Source: Deltaproteobacteria bacterium HGW-Deltaproteobacteria-15
GTDB taxonomy: Bacteria; Desulfobacterota; DSM-4660; Desulfatiglandales; HGW-15
Reading direction: 5' to 3'
Assembly: GCA_002840535.1 (NCBI GenBank)
Contig: PHBH01000049.1
Coordinates: 8,074 to 61,373 of the forward strand
Length of the DNA stretch: 53,300 nucleotides
The position numbers and the translations under genes are program-made. This document shows positions 41,044 through 49,062 of this stretch, in pieces (position 1 is the first letter of the stretch; each line of letters opens with the position of its first letter). The notes beneath the pieces are model-generated. The model made no database searches and was not told where the DNA came from. It saw only the letters and a program-made list of their open reading frames with translations.

Positions 41044-41427
41044 TCAGGGTATGTTATCGTAATTCGGGATGCCCGGTCCTTTCGCAGTGGCCGTTCGCAG
41101 CATTCCAAAGAATCTATGATTCACATAATGCACAACCTGGTATTCCTTCTCTCCGACGTTCTGTGCCAGCATCTCCCGGATGAGTTCCTCTTTGAGGTTC
41201 TCGACGAATCTGGCTTTGAGCCAATAGAGAGCCCCTGCTTGTTTCAGGTTATCCAGACTTGAATTCCGCAGGTCAGCCTTTGCATTGTATCTGGAGAGGA
41301 GTCTTTCAAGGCAGTTCGAGTAGGTTTCAAACCTTTTGGCAGGTGCCGGGTCTCCCCCATAAGATTGAGGAGCGTGAACAAGAAGGAAAAGAAGGAAAAG
41401 GAGGGCAGGCAAGATTATCCTTTTCAT
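41044..41427 (-). CDS. Small secreted protein, unknown function
   Basis: A 127-residue protein not recognised by family. It has a clear signal peptide (residues 3-24, hydrophobic, ending SYGG). The mature part is mostly helical and charged, with a single Cys, suggesting a small periplasmic helical protein. The divergent promoter region shared with the two-CW regulator contains an operator-like repeat at 41473-41502, so it may be controlled by that regulator. It converges on the FtsX/ATPase unit. Confidence 0.6.
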   Translation of the reverse strand: MKRIILPALLFLLFLLVHAPQSYGGDPAPAKRFETYSNCLERLLSRYNAKADLRNSSLDNLKQAGALYWLKARFVENLKEELIREMLAQNVGEKEYQVVHYVNHRFFGMLRTATAKGPGIPNYDNIP

Positions 41428-41472
41428 GGCGGGCTCCTTGTGCTCAGGAAAGAATTGAACCGGATTAGACGA

Positions 41473-41502
41473 TGTGGTAAACTGCTTACCACAATGTGGT
41501 AT
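41473..41502. promoter_or_regulatory. Operator-like repeats in divergent region
   Basis: TGTGGTAA (41473-41480) and TTACCACA (41486-41493) form a perfect 8-bp inverted repeat with a 5-base centre; a third copy, TGTGGTAT, follows at 41495-41502. The site lies about midway between the starts of the divergent genes at 41427 and 41565, as expected for a regulator binding site. Confidence 0.6.
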
Positions 41503-41564
41503 GAGCTGTCAATGTTTTTTCTTTTGCGAATTGAAGATCGGGCTTTTTCAGAAAGGGGTGTGAG

Positions 41565-41948
41565 GTGACCAAAGAGGAGTTCGGGAAGGTCCGTGTAAAA
41601 ATGGCTAAGACTCAGAGGGAAATCGCGCAGTTGCTGGGATCATCCACCAAGGCGGTAGAGAGTTTTGAGCAGGGATGGCGGCGCGTTCCCCCCCACGTGG
41701 AGAGACAAATGCTCTTCCTTCTCGCCCATTGGAATTCCCTTTCAGAACAACCCTCGCCGTGCTGGGAAACACAGCGATGCCCTACAGCAACCCGGCGCCG
41801 GTGCCCTGCATGGGAGTTTCAGATCGGCCGCCTCTGCTGGTTTATCAATGGGACCATATGCCATGGTACTCCTCAGGAAACGTGGGAAAAGAAGATGAAG
41901 CTTTGTCGCAGTTGCGGCGTATTTCGCACCATGTTTCCAGACCTATAG
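41565..41948 (+). CDS. HTH protein with two-CW Cys-rich C-terminus
   Basis: A 127-residue protein with an N-terminal XRE-like helix-turn-helix (about residues 1-55: KTQREIAQLLGSSTKAVESFEQGWRRVP) and a C-terminal Cys-rich region with the two-CW pattern: SPCWETQRCP, RRRCPAWEFQIGRLCWFINGTIC, then MKLCRSCGVF. The eight cysteines suggest a zinc or iron-sulfur site coupled to DNA binding. Start is a GTG after GAAAGGGG. It is divergent from the small secreted protein, with the TGTGGTAA repeats between them, and is followed by a terminator. Ligand and targets are unknown. Such proteins are seen mostly in Desulfobacterota and relatives, from memory. Confidence 0.72.
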   Translation: MTKEEFGKVRVKMAKTQREIAQLLGSSTKAVESFEQGWRRVPPHVERQMLFLLAHWNSLSEQPSPCWETQRCPTATRRRCPAWEFQIGRLCWFINGTICHGTPQETWEKKMKLCRSCGVFRTMFPDL

Positions 41949-41952
41949 AAAT

Positions 41953-41983
41953 AGGGCAGGCGTCCCTGGCCTGCCCTGTTTTG
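41953..41983 (+). terminator. Rho-independent terminator
   Basis: AGGGCAGGC (41953-41961) pairs with GCCTGCCCT (41969-41977), 9 bp with a 7-base loop, followed by GTTTTG. It ends the two-CW HTH gene; being in the gap between convergent genes, it may also serve the PEP-CTERM gene on the other strand, where the downstream run is weaker. Confidence 0.75.
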
Positions 41984-41997
41984 CTCAGGATTCTTCT

Positions 41998-42444
41998 CTA
42001 TGTTCTTGTGAACCTTCTCCCGATCCCGGCCAGCACCAGGAGCCCTGAACCAAGCAGCATCATGGTGTCGGGTTCCGGAACACCGCTCGGATACCCCTCG
42101 TTTCCGGTTTCACTGGCAAAGACGTTGTCACAAGAGGGATTGTTCGCTGGAAGAGATTCCCGATAATAGGATCGTACGCCTGTACTGAGTGATGCGTTGA
42201 AGCTTCCCTTCTCAGACTGCAGGTCGACGCACTCTTCGAAGAAGAAACGGTCAGACTCTCCGCCCAGATTCCAGGATATCCCCAAGACGGGCATGTTTGG
42301 GGCTCCATTGGCGGCGGATATGCCGCTATAATTCTCAAAGACCGGACTCGGCAATGAGTTGCTTGCCGTTGGAACTGCCTGTGCCGCACCGGACAGGCTC
42401 AAGGTAGTCAGCAACAAGAATAAGTACAGGAACACCCTTTTCAT
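41998..42444 (-). CDS. PEP-CTERM sorting domain protein
   Basis: A 148-residue exported protein with a signal peptide (residues 1-23, ending AAQA) and a C-terminal PEP-CTERM signal: VPEPDTMMLLGSGLLVLAGIGRRF, consisting of the PEP motif, a hydrophobic helix and a basic tail. Such tails are removed by an exosortase (EpsH/XrtA), which is not in the window. The mature part is short, about 100 residues, and has no recognised domain. Host genomes with PEP-CTERM proteins usually make extracellular polysaccharide and biofilm. It is a single gene. Confidence 0.9.
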   Translation of the reverse strand: MKRVFLYLFLLLTTLSLSGAAQAVPTASNSLPSPVFENYSGISAANGAPNMPVLGISWNLGGESDRFFFEECVDLQSEKGSFNASLSTGVRSYYRESLPANNPSCDNVFASETGNEGYPSGVPEPDTMMLLGSGLLVLAGIGRRFTRT

Positions 42445-42807
42445 TCTTTCCTCCTGATCATTCCCGGCCTATTGCCCGACCGCGGCTCCAACGGGGTGGC
42501 GGCCATCAATGCCGGGGGAGGTACTCTCATGGAACTCCGTACGTTTGCCATTCGGAATCGCGCAACAAATGGGCAGAATTCGCAATACTCATCGTTACGC
42601 AACTGATAAGCATCCACGCCGGCACGCTACCATGGGTCACGCTATGTAATTTATGGAGGTTCCAGGGACATAGAAGTGGTACGCGTACTTACTTAATGCG
42701 TACCTCACCCGTAAGGAGAATCAGAGAGTGTCACCAAAAAAACGTCACGATTTCTGTCTCAAGCGCTATCGAGGCTCCATTCCTTGCACGAAGGGAATCG
42801 GTTTGAT
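42445..42807. other. Intergenic region between PEP-CTERM and radical SAM genes
   Basis: About 360 bases between divergent genes with no supported gene. A 7-bp inverted repeat GGTACGC/GCGTACC (42678-42684 and 42698-42704, 13-base loop) lies about 100 bases before the radical SAM start. I looked for a sigma-54-type promoter for the PEP-CTERM gene and found no good match. Confidence 0.45.
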
Positions 42808-44535
42808 ATGCTCGCCCCCATTATGAAGAGATCAGAGGTTCTCATTATAGCCATGGATCAGCCCCTGGACAGCGATGCCCAAATCAGGGGAAAGATGGCG
42901 AATTTGGAAAGGCGGGCGGCGAGACAATCGGCGCGTTTCGCGAACCTCGATTTCAACGCTATCCAGCGAGAGGTAAATCGGAATCTCCTCAGACTTCCCC
43001 TCCTCTTTTCAGGGAAATATATGGGAATGCCCGATCTCATGAATTACATCCGGGCAGGGCGCAAAGTACGAACCATCGAACCCGAGAACGTGTCGTCGTA
43101 CTATTCTTTTGCAAACGGGTTTACCCTGAATGGAATTTTCCTGTTCCAGTATCTTCGGAAGAACGGGTATGAGCCCTCTCTTGTTCAGAACTACTCCCTG
43201 GCAGACCTGCCAAAGGCCCTGGAGAAAAATCCTCTTGCAGTATGCATCTCTTCCACCTTTCTTTACCTCGATGACATCAAGGAGATCGCTTCCAGGATCA
43301 AGGCAATCGATTCCGATGTCCCTGTCATTGTGGGAGGAACGCTTGCAAAAAAAGTACTTGGCGGGGGATGGGATGTAGCGCCACAGACACTGGAGTGGAT
43401 TTCCGGTTTCAAGGGAAAGGTCGATGCCTTCGTGATAGAGGGACATGGAGAGCTGACACTATTGAAGCTGCTTGAATGTCTCCAGAGGGGGAATAGAGCG
43501 CATGAGTTCAAGGACATTCCCAATCTCCTGATCTTCGACGATTCCGGCAAAATCTTTTTTACCCATCGGGAGGAAGAACAGGTTCTGCTGGATGATACGG
43601 CAATTGCCTGGTCTGAGATTCCACGAAAATACCTGAGGAACACCCTCTCAGTGATAACGAGTCAGGGTTGTCAATACCGCTGCCGATTCTGCACCTACCA
43701 TCGCCTCTATCCAAAGGTGCGGTATAAGTCCGTAGAGGCCCTCAGGGACGAACTCCGTCAGATCCAGGGTCTCGGATTTGTCCGGCATGTCCGGTTTGCC
43801 GACGACAACTTCACCGCCAATGGGAAGCGCCTCATCTCTGTGCTGGACATGATGAGAGAGGAGGGGTTCGACTTCAAATGGTCCGCCTTTGCCCGTGCGA
43901 GCAGCCTCTCCTCCGAGGTTGTCCCTCGTATGCAGGAATCCGGGTGTGAGTTCCTGAACATGGGGATTGAGTCCGGCAGCCGTGTCATCCTGAAGAACAT
44001 GGACAAGAGACTGGACCCTGATCAGGCCTTCAATGCAATTCGACTTCTGGGTGAACACGGGATCCAGACTCTTGGAGGGGTCATTATCGGGTATCCGGGG
44101 GAAACCAGGGAGACCTTCCAGGAAACGGTTGACCTCATCAAGAAGAGCGGGATGAACTACTATCATCCCTATCTTTTCTATTATTCGAAAGACATGCTGG
44201 TCCATGAAGACAGGAAAAAGTTCGAAATCGATGGGGTGGGGTGGGTGTGGCGCCACAAGACCATGGATTCTGTTGAGGCGTCACGGCTGATGACCGAAAT
44301 GATCGGGTTGATCGACCAGGGATTCACGGACGGCCAGCAGAAGACATGGGAGACCTTCAAGCTCTTGAGGGGCGAAGGGTACTCCACCGAAAGCATTCTT
44401 CGGCTCCATCGGCTGAAAAGGGATCTGCAGGTGGCGCAGGACGGCAAAACCGGAGAAGCGCTGGATCTGGAAGTCAGCGCTATTCTGGACAGGATGGAGG
44501 CTGTCATGCGCGCGAATCATGGAATGCCCGAGTGA
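42808..44535 (+). CDS. B12-binding domain radical SAM protein
   Basis: A 575-residue protein with a cobalamin-binding-like domain (about residues 90-250, including NGFTLNGIFLFQYLRKNGYEP and the VPVIVGGTLAKKVL strand) followed by a radical SAM core with the [4Fe-4S] motif CQYRCRFC near residue 285. The ADDNFTANGKRL and LNMGIESGSRVILKNMDKR segments are typical of the B12-radical SAM class, which includes methylases and cyclases. The DxHxxG cobalt-ligand motif is not evident, so base-off B12 binding is likely. The start is uncertain; the ATG at 42808 is favoured over a TTG at 42784 or an ATG at 42823. No partner gene indicates the substrate. Confidence 0.85.
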   Translation: MLAPIMKRSEVLIIAMDQPLDSDAQIRGKMANLERRAARQSARFANLDFNAIQREVNRNLLRLPLLFSGKYMGMPDLMNYIRAGRKVRTIEPENVSSYYSFANGFTLNGIFLFQYLRKNGYEPSLVQNYSLADLPKALEKNPLAVCISSTFLYLDDIKEIASRIKAIDSDVPVIVGGTLAKKVLGGGWDVAPQTLEWISGFKGKVDAFVIEGHGELTLLKLLECLQRGNRAHEFKDIPNLLIFDDSGKIFFTHREEEQVLLDDTAIAWSEIPRKYLRNTLSVITSQGCQYRCRFCTYHRLYPKVRYKSVEALRDELRQIQGLGFVRHVRFADDNFTANGKRLISVLDMMREEGFDFKWSAFARASSLSSEVVPRMQESGCEFLNMGIESGSRVILKNMDKRLDPDQAFNAIRLLGEHGIQTLGGVIIGYPGETRETFQETVDLIKKSGMNYYHPYLFYYSKDMLVHEDRKKFEIDGVGWVWRHKTMDSVEASRLMTEMIGLIDQGFTDGQQKTWETFKLLRGEGYSTESILRLHRLKRDLQVAQDGKTGEALDLEVSAILDRMEAVMRANHGMPE

Positions 44536-44571
44536 TAGATGATGTGGTTACCGGCTGAACCCAAAGAGAAT

Positions 44572-44600
44572 TTGACTTCCCCTCCGATCTCCGCTATTCT
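44572..44600 (+). promoter_or_regulatory. Promoter of lexA
   Basis: TTGACT (44572-44577), a 17-base spacer, and TATTCT (44595-44600) form a good sigma-70 promoter 34 bases before the lexA start. No clear SOS-box dyad was found around it by eye, though LexA boxes differ among Desulfobacterota. Confidence 0.65.
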
Positions 44601-44634
44601 CGCCCTACTGTAAGTTTTCCTGACCAAGAAAGCG

Positions 44635-45237
44635 ATGAAGCTGACTGAAAAACAGAAGAAATTTCTGGAATACCTCTCGCACTACATTGCGGATTGGGGA
44701 ACCGCTCCGAGCTTTGAAGAGATTCGCCTGCACTTTGGATTTTCTTCCTTTAATACCGTCACCACCTACCTCAGGATTCTTGAGCGGAAAGGATATGTCC
44801 GGTTGCCGGAAGAGAAGAATCGGAAGCGCGCCGTCGAGGTTATCAGTCCTGTTGAAAAGAGGAGGCATGAATTTCCTTTACTCGGAAATGTTGCAGCGGG
44901 AAAGCCGATCGAGGCTCTGGAAACGGCGGACGTGATAGAGGTCCCGCAGTCCCTGGTCGGCACAGGGGATCACTTCGTGCTCCGGGTAAAAGGGGATTCC
45001 ATGAAAGAGGACGGCATTCTGGACGGGGACTTCATCGTTGTCCGGAAACAGCCGCGGGCTGAAAATGGAGAAACCGTGGTGGCCCTCATCGATAATGAGG
45101 CAACCGTGAAGAAGTACTACAGTAAGAAAACGCATGTGGAGCTCCGGCCCGCACATGGAGGCATGGCGCCCATTATCGTGAAGAAGGAGTTGCGGATTCA
45201 GGGGAAGGTAGTGGGGGTGATCAGGAAATACAAGTAG
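44635..45237 (+). CDS. lexA: LexA SOS repressor
   Basis: A 200-residue repressor of the SOS response that self-cleaves when RecA is active. The N-terminal winged helix has TEKQKKFLEYLSHYI and PSFEEIRLHFGFSSFNTV. The cleavage site is Ala88-Gly89 in NVAAGKP; catalytic Ser122 is in KGDSMKEDGI and Lys159 in EATVKKYY, matching the E. coli dyad. Length is normal. It has its own promoter upstream. No other SOS gene is adjacent (no imuA-imuB-dnaE2), and the downstream gap is a palindromic repeat. Confidence 0.96.
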   Translation: MKLTEKQKKFLEYLSHYIADWGTAPSFEEIRLHFGFSSFNTVTTYLRILERKGYVRLPEEKNRKRAVEVISPVEKRRHEFPLLGNVAAGKPIEALETADVIEVPQSLVGTGDHFVLRVKGDSMKEDGILDGDFIVVRKQPRAENGETVVALIDNEATVKKYYSKKTHVELRPAHGGMAPIIVKKELRIQGKVVGVIRKYK

Positions 45238-45242
45238 AAGGC

Positions 45243-45402
45243 AAAATCCGAAATCCGAATATCGCAGCACGAAACAAATTCCAATGACCAACGCCCGAAT
45301 GACCGAAACGGCAGGAAGTCATGAAGCGGGAATCAGTTCTTGAGTTTTGAACATTCGGATTTTGATCATTGTTTCGAATTTCGGATTTCGATATTCGGAT
45401 TT
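45243..45402. repeat. Palindromic repeat, AAATCCGAAATCCGAA family
   Basis: AAATCCGAAATCCGAATATCG (split from 45244) is mirrored at 45375-45402 by CGAATTTCGGATTTCG and ATATTCGGATTT. The interior also has inverted fragments (ACGAAACAAATT and GTTTCGAATT). It fills the gap between lexA and the convergent cNMP-domain gene. Confidence 0.85.
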
Positions 45403-45410
45403 GACCGTTC

Positions 45411-45878
45411 CTACCACCGGTTTATCGCATCCTGCCCTCTTCGTCTGACAACCTCTTCCTGCAATAAGTGAAAGCGGTGTCCAATGACCTCCAGGAGCCT
45501 GGACATGATTGTGTAGCCGAGCTCCGGCTCCTTCTCGAACAGCCTTTTCAGGCAGGCTGCATCGATTCGAATCACCTTTGTGCTTCTGGAAGCGCTGTAT
45601 GCGGCAAACTGGTATACGTTGGGAGAAATCATGCTGGGCCAGCCAAAGACCTTGTTCTCATGGACGATGTTCTCCTGCAGGGAGTACTGCGAATCGGCTT
45701 TGAGCTCGACCTTTCCTTCCATCACCGCATAGAGGTACGGCGCCTCTTCACCGGCTCCGAAGATCTTGTCCCCGCGTTGAAACCGGGCTTCGGTGCAACA
45801 GTTACCAACAGCGGAAAGCCGGCGATCATCCAGACCTTCCAGGATCTCCACCTTCTCAAGGGCATCAAGACCGACCAT
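45411..45878 (-). CDS. Cyclic-nucleotide-binding domain protein without HTH
   Basis: A 155-residue soluble protein consisting of one cNMP-binding (CRP-like) beta-barrel with its C-terminal helix. The barrel runs from about residue 10 to 120, with ARFQRGDKIFGAGEEAPYLYAVMEGKVEL at its start and IVHENKVFGWPSMISPN in the phosphate-binding-cassette region, whose usual GE..L...R motif is not conserved, so the ligand may not be cAMP. No helix-turn-helix follows, so it is not a classic CRP regulator. The domain resembles that of the fusion protein at 46121 (shared FGWPS/IGWSC and ELGYTIMSRL/EMGYAVMTNL), suggesting duplication. Confidence 0.82.
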   Translation of the reverse strand: MVGLDALEKVEILEGLDDRRLSAVGNCCTEARFQRGDKIFGAGEEAPYLYAVMEGKVELKADSQYSLQENIVHENKVFGWPSMISPNVYQFAAYSASRSTKVIRIDAACLKRLFEKEPELGYTIMSRLLEVIGHRFHLLQEEVVRRRGQDAINRW

Positions 45879-45932
45879 GAATCCTCCGTCTACGGAACTG
45901 GAAGTTTTTGTAATACTTGAGCTCTATTAAAA

Positions 45933-46070
45933 TTGACCATCTCGTAAAAAAGTCGTCATTCCTACGAAAGCCGGAATCCAGATATTCTGCAAAGGCTCGA
46001 AAATACTGGATCCCGGCCTTCGCCGGGATGACGAAAAAAGGGTATTTTCGACTTTTTACGAGGCCATCAA
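45933..46070. repeat. MITE-like palindromic element
   Basis: A 138-bp element. The outer ends, TTGACCATCTCGTAAAAAAG (from 45933) and CTTTTTACGAGGCCATCAA (to 46070), are inverted repeats with a few mismatches. An inner pair, GTCATTCC-AAAGCCGGAATCCAG and CTGGATCCCGGCCTTCGCC-GGGATGAC, is also inverted. The CCGGCxTTCGCCGGGATGAC core is a common dispersed element in proteobacteria. It lies between two genes for cNMP-domain proteins, which may once have been one transcript. Confidence 0.85.
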
Positions 46071-46120
46071 AAGTGAAACCTCAACTCAGTACATCGATCC
46101 ATCAGAGTGTTACGAGTTTT

Positions 46121-46864
46121 TCAGGAGAGCGCCAATTCCGCCTGAACCACTCCCTTGAGCACATGCTCCCTGAAGACACGGCGCATCTTGTCCGCATTCA
46201 TCTTCTGATAAATCACAGGAGGTTCGCCTTCGATTTCCACCGTCACGTTGGGCTCGGTCTTGCATCGGCCGATACAACCGGAGGTTGCCATGCGGATGTG
46301 GGGACGATCGCCGGCCGACATTTCCTCTGTCAACGCACTCATGACCTCTCGCGCTCCTGCTGCAATTCCGCAAGTTGCAAGGTGAACGGTGATCTTGACG
46401 GATGCATAGGGAGCGGCAGTCGCCGATTCCTGCAACTGGCGGAACCGCTCACCAAGTATGGATGCGAGATTTGTCATCACCGCATACCCCATTTCGGGGT
46501 CTTCGTCGAAAAGGCTTTTCAGGTACTCCCTTTCCAGGCGGCCTGCCGTACAGGTGGTGGAGGAGCAGAAAGAGGATAATCTGTATTTCCCGGGCGGTAC
46601 GAAGCAGGACCACCCAATAGCCTTCCCGGAAGGGACAATCGAGATGGTGTTCACCTCCGACGGCGAGCGGCCGGGCAGCTCGAAGCCAAGGGCCACCTGT
46701 CCTTGTATCACGACCCAGAGGTGGTCCGCCTCCTCTCCTTCCTTGAAAATCCTCTCGCCTTTCCGGAATTCCAACTCCTGAACTCCCTTCCCGATAGAGG
46801 CAAGCTGATTTTCCTTCAGGCTCTTGAAGATATCGGTCTTCTTAAGGAATTCCATGGTCTCCAT
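46121..46864 (-). CDS. cNMP-binding domain fused to thioredoxin-like [2Fe-2S] ferredoxin
   Basis: A 247-residue fusion. Residues 1-145 form a CRP-like cNMP barrel (LEFRKGERIFKEGEEADHLWVVIQGQVAL, and IGWSCFVPPG at the ligand pocket) without a helix-turn-helix. Residues 155-240 are a thioredoxin-like ferredoxin domain as in NuoE and the N-terminus of NuoF/HydB: HLATCGIAAGAREVMSAL, then SGCIGRCKTEPNVTV. Three Cys of the [2Fe-2S] set are plainly visible; the fourth is not at the usual place. AGGAG precedes the ATG. It follows the RnfB-GltD fusion by 83 bases. It may be an electron carrier or redox sensor whose state is tuned by a nucleotide; this is inference. Confidence 0.83.
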   Translation of the reverse strand: METMEFLKKTDIFKSLKENQLASIGKGVQELEFRKGERIFKEGEEADHLWVVIQGQVALGFELPGRSPSEVNTISIVPSGKAIGWSCFVPPGKYRLSSFCSSTTCTAGRLEREYLKSLFDEDPEMGYAVMTNLASILGERFRQLQESATAAPYASVKITVHLATCGIAAGAREVMSALTEEMSAGDRPHIRMATSGCIGRCKTEPNVTVEIEGEPPVIYQKMNADKMRRVFREHVLKGVVQAELALS

Positions 46865-46947
46865 GATTTCTCCTCTTCATCCCCCGGAGCAGCGCCACGA
46901 CCGCCGTCAATGGCATGTGTGGGCATACACAACAATCCACTCTTCTT

Positions 46948-49062
46948 TCAGGCTGCCCTGGTCTTCTTTGCTTCCAGAGATATCGGAAAGTCGCCTTCAA
47001 CGGTTTCCACAGTATAGCACGTACGGCCGCAAAAAAGGCAACGCAGGCTTTCGTCACGGGCGGCTTCTTCGGTCAGGACCTGGTCCACCTCTATAAAAGA
47101 ATGAACGCGCTCCGAAACCGGCAGCTCGACCATGCTGCATCGCGGTTTTCTTTCTATCCCCTCCACCTGATCGAAGATGGTCTCGGGTATCAGCTTCTTG
47201 GCGAGTTCCCCAGGCTCGGATGCAACCTTTTCGCCCATCAGGAACTGATGGATGGAGCGAGCGGCCCTCCTCCCTCCTCCGATGGCCTCTACAACCAGAG
47301 AAGGCCCGGTGGCTGCATCGCCGGCAGCGAATATGTAGGGGATGTTGGACTGCAGTGTCCTGGGATCCACATCCACCGTGCTCCACCGTGTGGTTTTCAG
47401 CTGTGCAAGCCGTGACTGGGTCTTTTCAGTAAAAGAGACATCCGGGGCCTGACCGATTGCGGTAATGATCATATCGGTTTGAAGAAGGGTTTCCGACCCC
47501 TTCACCGGCACCGGTCGCCGCCTTCCGCTGGCATCCGGCTCTCCCAGCTCCATTTTGAGATATTCAAGATGAGTAACCTTTCCTTCCTCATCCCCTTTGA
47601 CGGAAACAGGGGCTGACAGGAAGAGGAACTCGGCGCCTTCGTGCTCCGCAGCTTCGATTTCGACCTCATTGGCCGGCATCTCGCCCCGGGTACGGCGATA
47701 CACGATATAGACCTTTTCGACCCCCAGCCGGATCAGGGTCCGGACACAGTCGATGGCCGTGTTCCCACCCCCGATGACGGCTGCGGTCCGGCCGAGCTCG
47801 ACGCTTTCTCCCTTTCCGGCGCGGGCGAGAAAGTCGATTCCCGTGTAGCAGCCCTTCATGTTTTCACCTTCCACGCGCAGCATGGAATCCTTCCATGCGC
47901 CGATGCCGAGGAAGACCGCATCGAAACCCGCTGCAACAAGAGAGGCAAGATCGAGATCAAGCCCGAATGTCACATTCGGGCGCGCCGTAATTCCGAGATC
48001 GAGGATCCCCTGGATCTCCCAGTCGAGCACCTTCTTCGGGAGCCGGTATTCGGGAATTCCGTACCGGAGCATTCCGCCGAGCTTCGGCATCGCCTCGAAA
48101 ATGGTAACATCATGTCCCAGCCTTCGAAGAAAGAACCCGCAACTGAGCCCGGCCGGCCCGCCGCCGACAATAGCAACGCGCTTGTTCGTTGAAGGGGCCA
48201 CCGAAACAGGGAAGCGCTTGCCGGAGTTCATCTCGAAATCCGCCGCAAACCGCTTGAGCTGATTGATGGACACGGCTTCGTCTTCTATGCCCCTGCGGCA
48301 GTTCGTTTCGCAGGGATGAGGACATACGCGGCCGCAGGAAAGTAGAAGAGGGTTTCGATCCCGGATGGTGTTGACGGCCCCTTCCACGTCTCCTGCCCGG
48401 ATCTGGGCAATATACAGGGGGATGTTGATCTCCGCCGGGCAGGTCTGCCTGCAGGGGGCAAGACACTCGTCCTTCTGATTGAAATGGAGAAGGCGCACGG
48501 AAGGGGTCTTCACCTCGAGCAGGCCCCTGGGGCAGACGCGTTCGCAGGAACCGCACCCGACGCATTTGTTTTTATCCACCACGGGATAGCCCTCCGGGCC
48601 CATCTTCATGGCCCCGAACAGGCATGCCTTGACACAGTCCCCTTGCCCCAGGCATCCCATTTCGCACCGCAGTTGTCCGCCGAAAAGCATGGACTGGGCC
48701 CGGCAGCCTTTGATCCCGTCATAGAGGTATTTCACAGGGGCCCTGTGGCCGCCCACACATGGGTTCTGGGCCGTGGGCGCTTCCGCGACTCCGACGCTGA
48801 CACCCATGACCTCCGAAACCATGGCAGCGGACTCAGCCCCGCCAACGACGCACACGTTGGGTTTTGCCCTGCCTTCCACGACCGCAACGGCCGCGGCAGA
48901 GCAACCTGCAAAACCGCACCCCCCGCAGTTGGCGCCGGAAAGGCATCCTTCCACTTTCTCGATGCGAGGATCTTGCTTCACATAGAACACTCGGGCCGCA
49001 ACACTGAGGACAACGCCGCAAAGAGTTCCCAGCCCCAGCATGACAAAGGTCGCATAGATCAT
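46948..49062 (-). CDS. RnfB-type iron-sulfur protein fused to GltD/NfnB-like oxidoreductase
   Basis: A 704-residue fusion. Residues 3-26 are a membrane anchor. Next is the RnfB [4Fe-4S] motif (Cys40, Cys46, Cys49, Cys54, then Cys71), a ferredoxin region (about 130-185; CVKACLFGAM and CVGCGSCERVCP), a GltD-type N-terminal cluster domain (about 200-275), and an FAD/NAD(P) domain with VAIVGGGPAGLSCGF near 295 and AAVIGGGNTAIDCV near 430. The FAD C-terminus has IFAAGDAATGPSLVVEAIGGGR; the tail adds CLFCGRTC. This architecture would link ferredoxin and NAD(P)H at the membrane. No other rnf genes are in the window. AGGAAAA precedes the ATG; a promoter lies at 49352-49381. Confidence 0.9.
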   Translation of the reverse strand: MIYATFVMLGLGTLCGVVLSVAARVFYVKQDPRIEKVEGCLSGANCGGCGFAGCSAAAVAVVEGRAKPNVCVVGGAESAAMVSEVMGVSVGVAEAPTAQNPCVGGHRAPVKYLYDGIKGCRAQSMLFGGQLRCEMGCLGQGDCVKACLFGAMKMGPEGYPVVDKNKCVGCGSCERVCPRGLLEVKTPSVRLLHFNQKDECLAPCRQTCPAEINIPLYIAQIRAGDVEGAVNTIRDRNPLLLSCGRVCPHPCETNCRRGIEDEAVSINQLKRFAADFEMNSGKRFPVSVAPSTNKRVAIVGGGPAGLSCGFFLRRLGHDVTIFEAMPKLGGMLRYGIPEYRLPKKVLDWEIQGILDLGITARPNVTFGLDLDLASLVAAGFDAVFLGIGAWKDSMLRVEGENMKGCYTGIDFLARAGKGESVELGRTAAVIGGGNTAIDCVRTLIRLGVEKVYIVYRRTRGEMPANEVEIEAAEHEGAEFLFLSAPVSVKGDEEGKVTHLEYLKMELGEPDASGRRRPVPVKGSETLLQTDMIITAIGQAPDVSFTEKTQSRLAQLKTTRWSTVDVDPRTLQSNIPYIFAAGDAATGPSLVVEAIGGGRRAARSIHQFLMGEKVASEPGELAKKLIPETIFDQVEGIERKPRCSMVELPVSERVHSFIEVDQVLTEEAARDESLRCLFCGRTCYTVETVEGDFPISLEAKKTRAA

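Noticed and set aside
42445..42807. Sigma-54 promoter for the PEP-CTERM gene
   Set aside because: No TGGCAC-N5-TTGC match on the minus strand; only partial resemblances.
44560..44634. SOS box upstream of lexA
   Set aside because: I looked for CTGT-N8-ACAG-type and other dyads around the promoter and found only weak partial matches.
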